Below are positions 62,211 to 64,000 of a stretch of DNA of 64,000 nucleotides, one piece after another. Every line of letters starts with the position of its first letter. The stretch's first letter is position 1. Source of the stretch: Harenicola maris (lineage in GTDB: Bacteria; Pseudomonadota; Alphaproteobacteria; Rhodobacterales; Rhodobacteraceae). A program made the translations under genes and the position numbers. The notes beneath the pieces were generated by a model that was not told the origin of the DNA, made no database searches, and was given only the letters and a program-made list of their open reading frames with translations. The stretch is from NCBI GenBank assembly GCA_018524345.1, contig JADQAZ010000001.1, positions 744,001-808,000 of the forward strand, written 5' to 3'.

Positions 62211-64000
62211 CTATGAGGTCGCCTTTTCCAATTTGCTCTCGGCCCGCATCCACAGCTCTTCTGCCCGTTCCAAGGCAACCATAACCTCGGAATACTTCGC
62301 CTGCCACACCTTGGCCTCGTCGCGCCGTTCCTCGTCATAGATGGCGGGATCGGCAAGGCGTTTGGCGAGCTTGTCGCGCATGTCCTCAAGCTTGGCCATG
62401 CGGGCCTCGCATTTCTTGACCTCGGCTTTCAGATCGGCAATCGCCGCTTGGCTGGGGCGGGGCTTCTTGGGCTTGTCACCGGCCTTTTTCGGCGGCGCGT
62501 CGGACTGCAACAGCAGTTTGCGATAGGCCTCTAGGTCATCCTCATAGGGGGCAACGCGGCCGTCTTTCACCAACCAGAGCCGATCCGCCACGAGGGAGAG
62601 CAGGTGCATATCGTGGCTGACCAGAACCACCGCACCGGAGTAGGCGGTCAGGGCCTCGACCAAGGCCTCGCGGCTTTCGATATCAAGATGGTTGGTCGGC
62701 TCATCGAGGATCAGCAGATGCGGCGCGTCCAGCGTCGCCAGCAGGAGCGAAAGCCGCGCCTTCTGCCCGCCCGACAGGCGCCCCACCTCTGTCTCGGCCT
62801 GCGCCGCCATCAGGCCAAAGCCCGACAGGCGCGCGCGCAGGCGACTCGGGCTCTCGTCCGGACGCATCCGCCGCAGGTGTTCAATGGGCGTCTCGTCGAC
62901 GTAAAGCTCGTCCACCTGATGCTGGGCAAAGAAGCCGATGCGCAGCTTGTTCGACCGCGTCACGCGGCCGGAAAGCGGTTGAAGTCTGTCTGATAACAGC
63001 TTGGAAAGAGTGGATTTCCCCTCGCCATTGCGGCCCAAAAGGGCGATCCGGTCATCTTGGTCAATCCGCAGGGTCAGGTTGCTTAAGACAGGTTTGCCGT
63101 CATAGCCAACACTCGCCCCTTCCATGTTGATAATCGGGGGCGACAGCTCCTCCGGCTCGGGGAAAGAGAAGGCCCGCAAAGCGGCCTCCTGCGGGGTCGA
63201 GATCAGCTTGATCTTGTCGATCATCTTCAGGCGCGACTGTGCTTGCACCGCCTTGGAGGCCTTGGCGCGGAACCGGTCGACAAAGCTTTGCAGATGGGCG
63301 ACGCGGGCCTTGGCCTTGACGTTCTCTGCCTCGGCCACGGCCAGTTTGGCGGCGCGGATTTCGGCGAATTTGTCATAGGGCGCGTTGTAATAGGTCAGCT
63401 GCTTGTCTTCGAGGTGCAGGATCCCGCCCACGGCGCGGTTCAAAAGGCCGCGATCGTGGCTGACGATCAGAACCGTATGGGGATAGCGCGCAAGATAGCT
63501 TTCCAGCCAAAGCGCGCCCTCAAGGTCAAGGTAGTTGGTCGGCTCGTCGAGGAGCAGCAGGTCAGGCTCGGAAAACAGCACAGCGGCCAAGGCCACCCGC
63601 ATCCGCCAGCCGCCGGAAAAGGCAGAGCAGGGCTGCTGCTGTTCCTCGGCGGTGAAGCCAAGGCCCTTGAGCACCGAACTGGCCCGCGCCTCGGCGCTCC
63701 ATGCATCGATATCGGCCAGCCGTGTCTGCACCTCGGCGATGCGCGAGGGGTCTGTGGCGGTTTCGGCCTCTTCAAGCAGCGCGACGCGCTCTGTGTCGGC
63801 GGCCAATACGGTGTTGAGCAAGGAGACCTCATTGCCCGGCACCTCCTGGCTGACGCCGCCCATGCGCGCGCCCTTGGGAATGCTGATCGCGCCGCCCTCA
63901 AGCGTCAGGTCGCCGCGGATCAGGCGGAACAGCGTGGTCTTGCCGGTGCCGTTGCGGCCCACAAGGCCCACCTTATGGCCGGTTGGAATGACGGCGCTGG
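62211..64000 (-). CDS. ABC-F family ATPase (5' end outside window)
   Basis: At least 595 residues are visible, read from the right edge. The first visible nucleotide domain has GRNGTGKTTLF (Walker A) and FSGGWRMRVALA; the second has GRNGEGKSTLS and LSGGQKARLSLL. Both are followed by LLLDEPTN or LILDEPTN. A linker between the domains (with RFRAKASKAVQAQSR) and a coiled-coil C-terminus (about 70 residues, Lys/Glu-rich) are typical of Uup/YheS-type ribosome-associated factors. No membrane domain is present. The frame continues beyond 64000 without a start codon preceding the first Walker A region in the window. Confidence 0.92.
   Translation of the reverse strand, partial: SAVIPTGHKVGLVGRNGTGKTTLFRLIRGDLTLEGGAISIPKGARMGGVSQEVPGNEVSLLNTVLAADTERVALLEEAETATDPSRIAEVQTRLADIDAWSAEARASSVLKGLGFTAEEQQQPCSAFSGGWRMRVALAAVLFSEPDLLLLDEPTNYLDLEGALWLESYLARYPHTVLIVSHDRGLLNRAVGGILHLEDKQLTYYNAPYDKFAEIRAAKLAVAEAENVKAKARVAHLQSFVDRFRAKASKAVQAQSRLKMIDKIKLISTPQEAALRAFSFPEPEELSPPIINMEGASVGYDGKPVLSNLTLRIDQDDRIALLGRNGEGKSTLSKLLSDRLQPLSGRVTRSNKLRIGFFAQHQVDELYVDETPIEHLRRMRPDESPSRLRARLSGFGLMAAQAETEVGRLSGGQKARLSLLLATLDAPHLLILDEPTNHLDIESREALVEALTAYSGAVVLVSHDMHLLSLVADRLWLVKDGRVAPYEDDLEAYRKLLLQSDAPPKKAGDKPKKPRPSQAAIADLKAEVKKCEARMAKLEDMRDKLAKRLADPAIYDEERRDEAKVWQAKYSEVMVALERAEELWMRAESKLEKATS

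Overview
The window looks like chromosomal core DNA of a Rhodobacteraceae (Roseobacter-group) alphaproteobacterium. The reasons are the high GC content, the order trpG-trpD-trpC-moaC-moeA-lexA next to comEC, gltX and gltA, a GTTC-N7-GTTC SOS box, a B12-dependent ribonucleotide reductase (nrdJ), DUF1289 and DUF4167 proteins, and a holin/muramidase pair of the gene-transfer-agent (GTA) type. I see no rRNA, transposase, integrase or CRISPR array. One tRNA (Pro, TGG) is present. Both edges cut genes: purL at the left and an ABC-F ATPase at the right.

Layout. 1-5.1 kb: the 5' end of purL, a candidate anti-Shine-Dalgarno small RNA, a LysR regulator, and divergently a fused indolepyruvate ferredoxin oxidoreductase. 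5.2-8.4 kb: acyltransferase, murI, argC, ccmE. 8.6-10.4 kb: a chain of five overlapping genes (GH108 muramidase, 3-TM holin, a BhlA-like 63-aa membrane protein, a 44-aa protein, a 133-aa membrane protein) placed between ccmE and ccmF-ccmH. 13-14.4 kb: a PaaG-like crotonase converging on an HExxH protein. 14.5-24.9 kb: GNAT, gltA, gltX, comEC, lexA, moeA, moaC, trpC, trpD, trpG. 25-33.3 kb: a divergent polysaccharide deacetylase with a very long Ala/Glu-rich linker, trpE, a PpiD-type foldase, an aminotransferase, xanthine phosphoribosyltransferase and fabI. 33.4-39.7 kb: pdxH, a double cold-shock protein, a DUF192 protein, tRNA-Pro, a 725-bp control region rich in DnaA boxes, and nrdJ. 40-44.7 kb: a small unknown gene, dps under a likely Irr box, DUF1289, an OmpA-like protein, an ECF sigma factor, an EF-hand protein and an iron-binding periplasmic protein. 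44.8-51.3 kb: mazG, an M20 amidohydrolase, agmatinase, DUF1499, prfA-prmC and DUF4167. 51.3-64 kb: the outer-membrane biogenesis operon lptF-lptG-lptD-surA-pdxA-rsmA, divergently pepA-holC, then an aspartic protease, MarC and ABC-F.

How the parts connect. Most genes are housekeeping: amino-acid, cofactor and cell-envelope synthesis, translation termination and cytochrome c maturation. Three elements point to horizontal gene transfer under cell-cycle or SOS control. These are the GTA-type lysis cassette with CtrA-like half-sites upstream, the DNA-uptake channel gene comEC, and lexA, whose 143-bp upstream gap carries both an SOS box and a complete TTAA-N7-TTAA CtrA-type site. The nrdJ control region has three perfect DnaA boxes, two of them forming a 13-bp perfect inverted repeat, and three GANTC sites. 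This suggests that dNTP supply is tied to replication initiation. Iron control is suggested by the Irr-type palindrome before dps.

Start codons, promoters and operators were read by eye. No alignment, database search or folding program was run.
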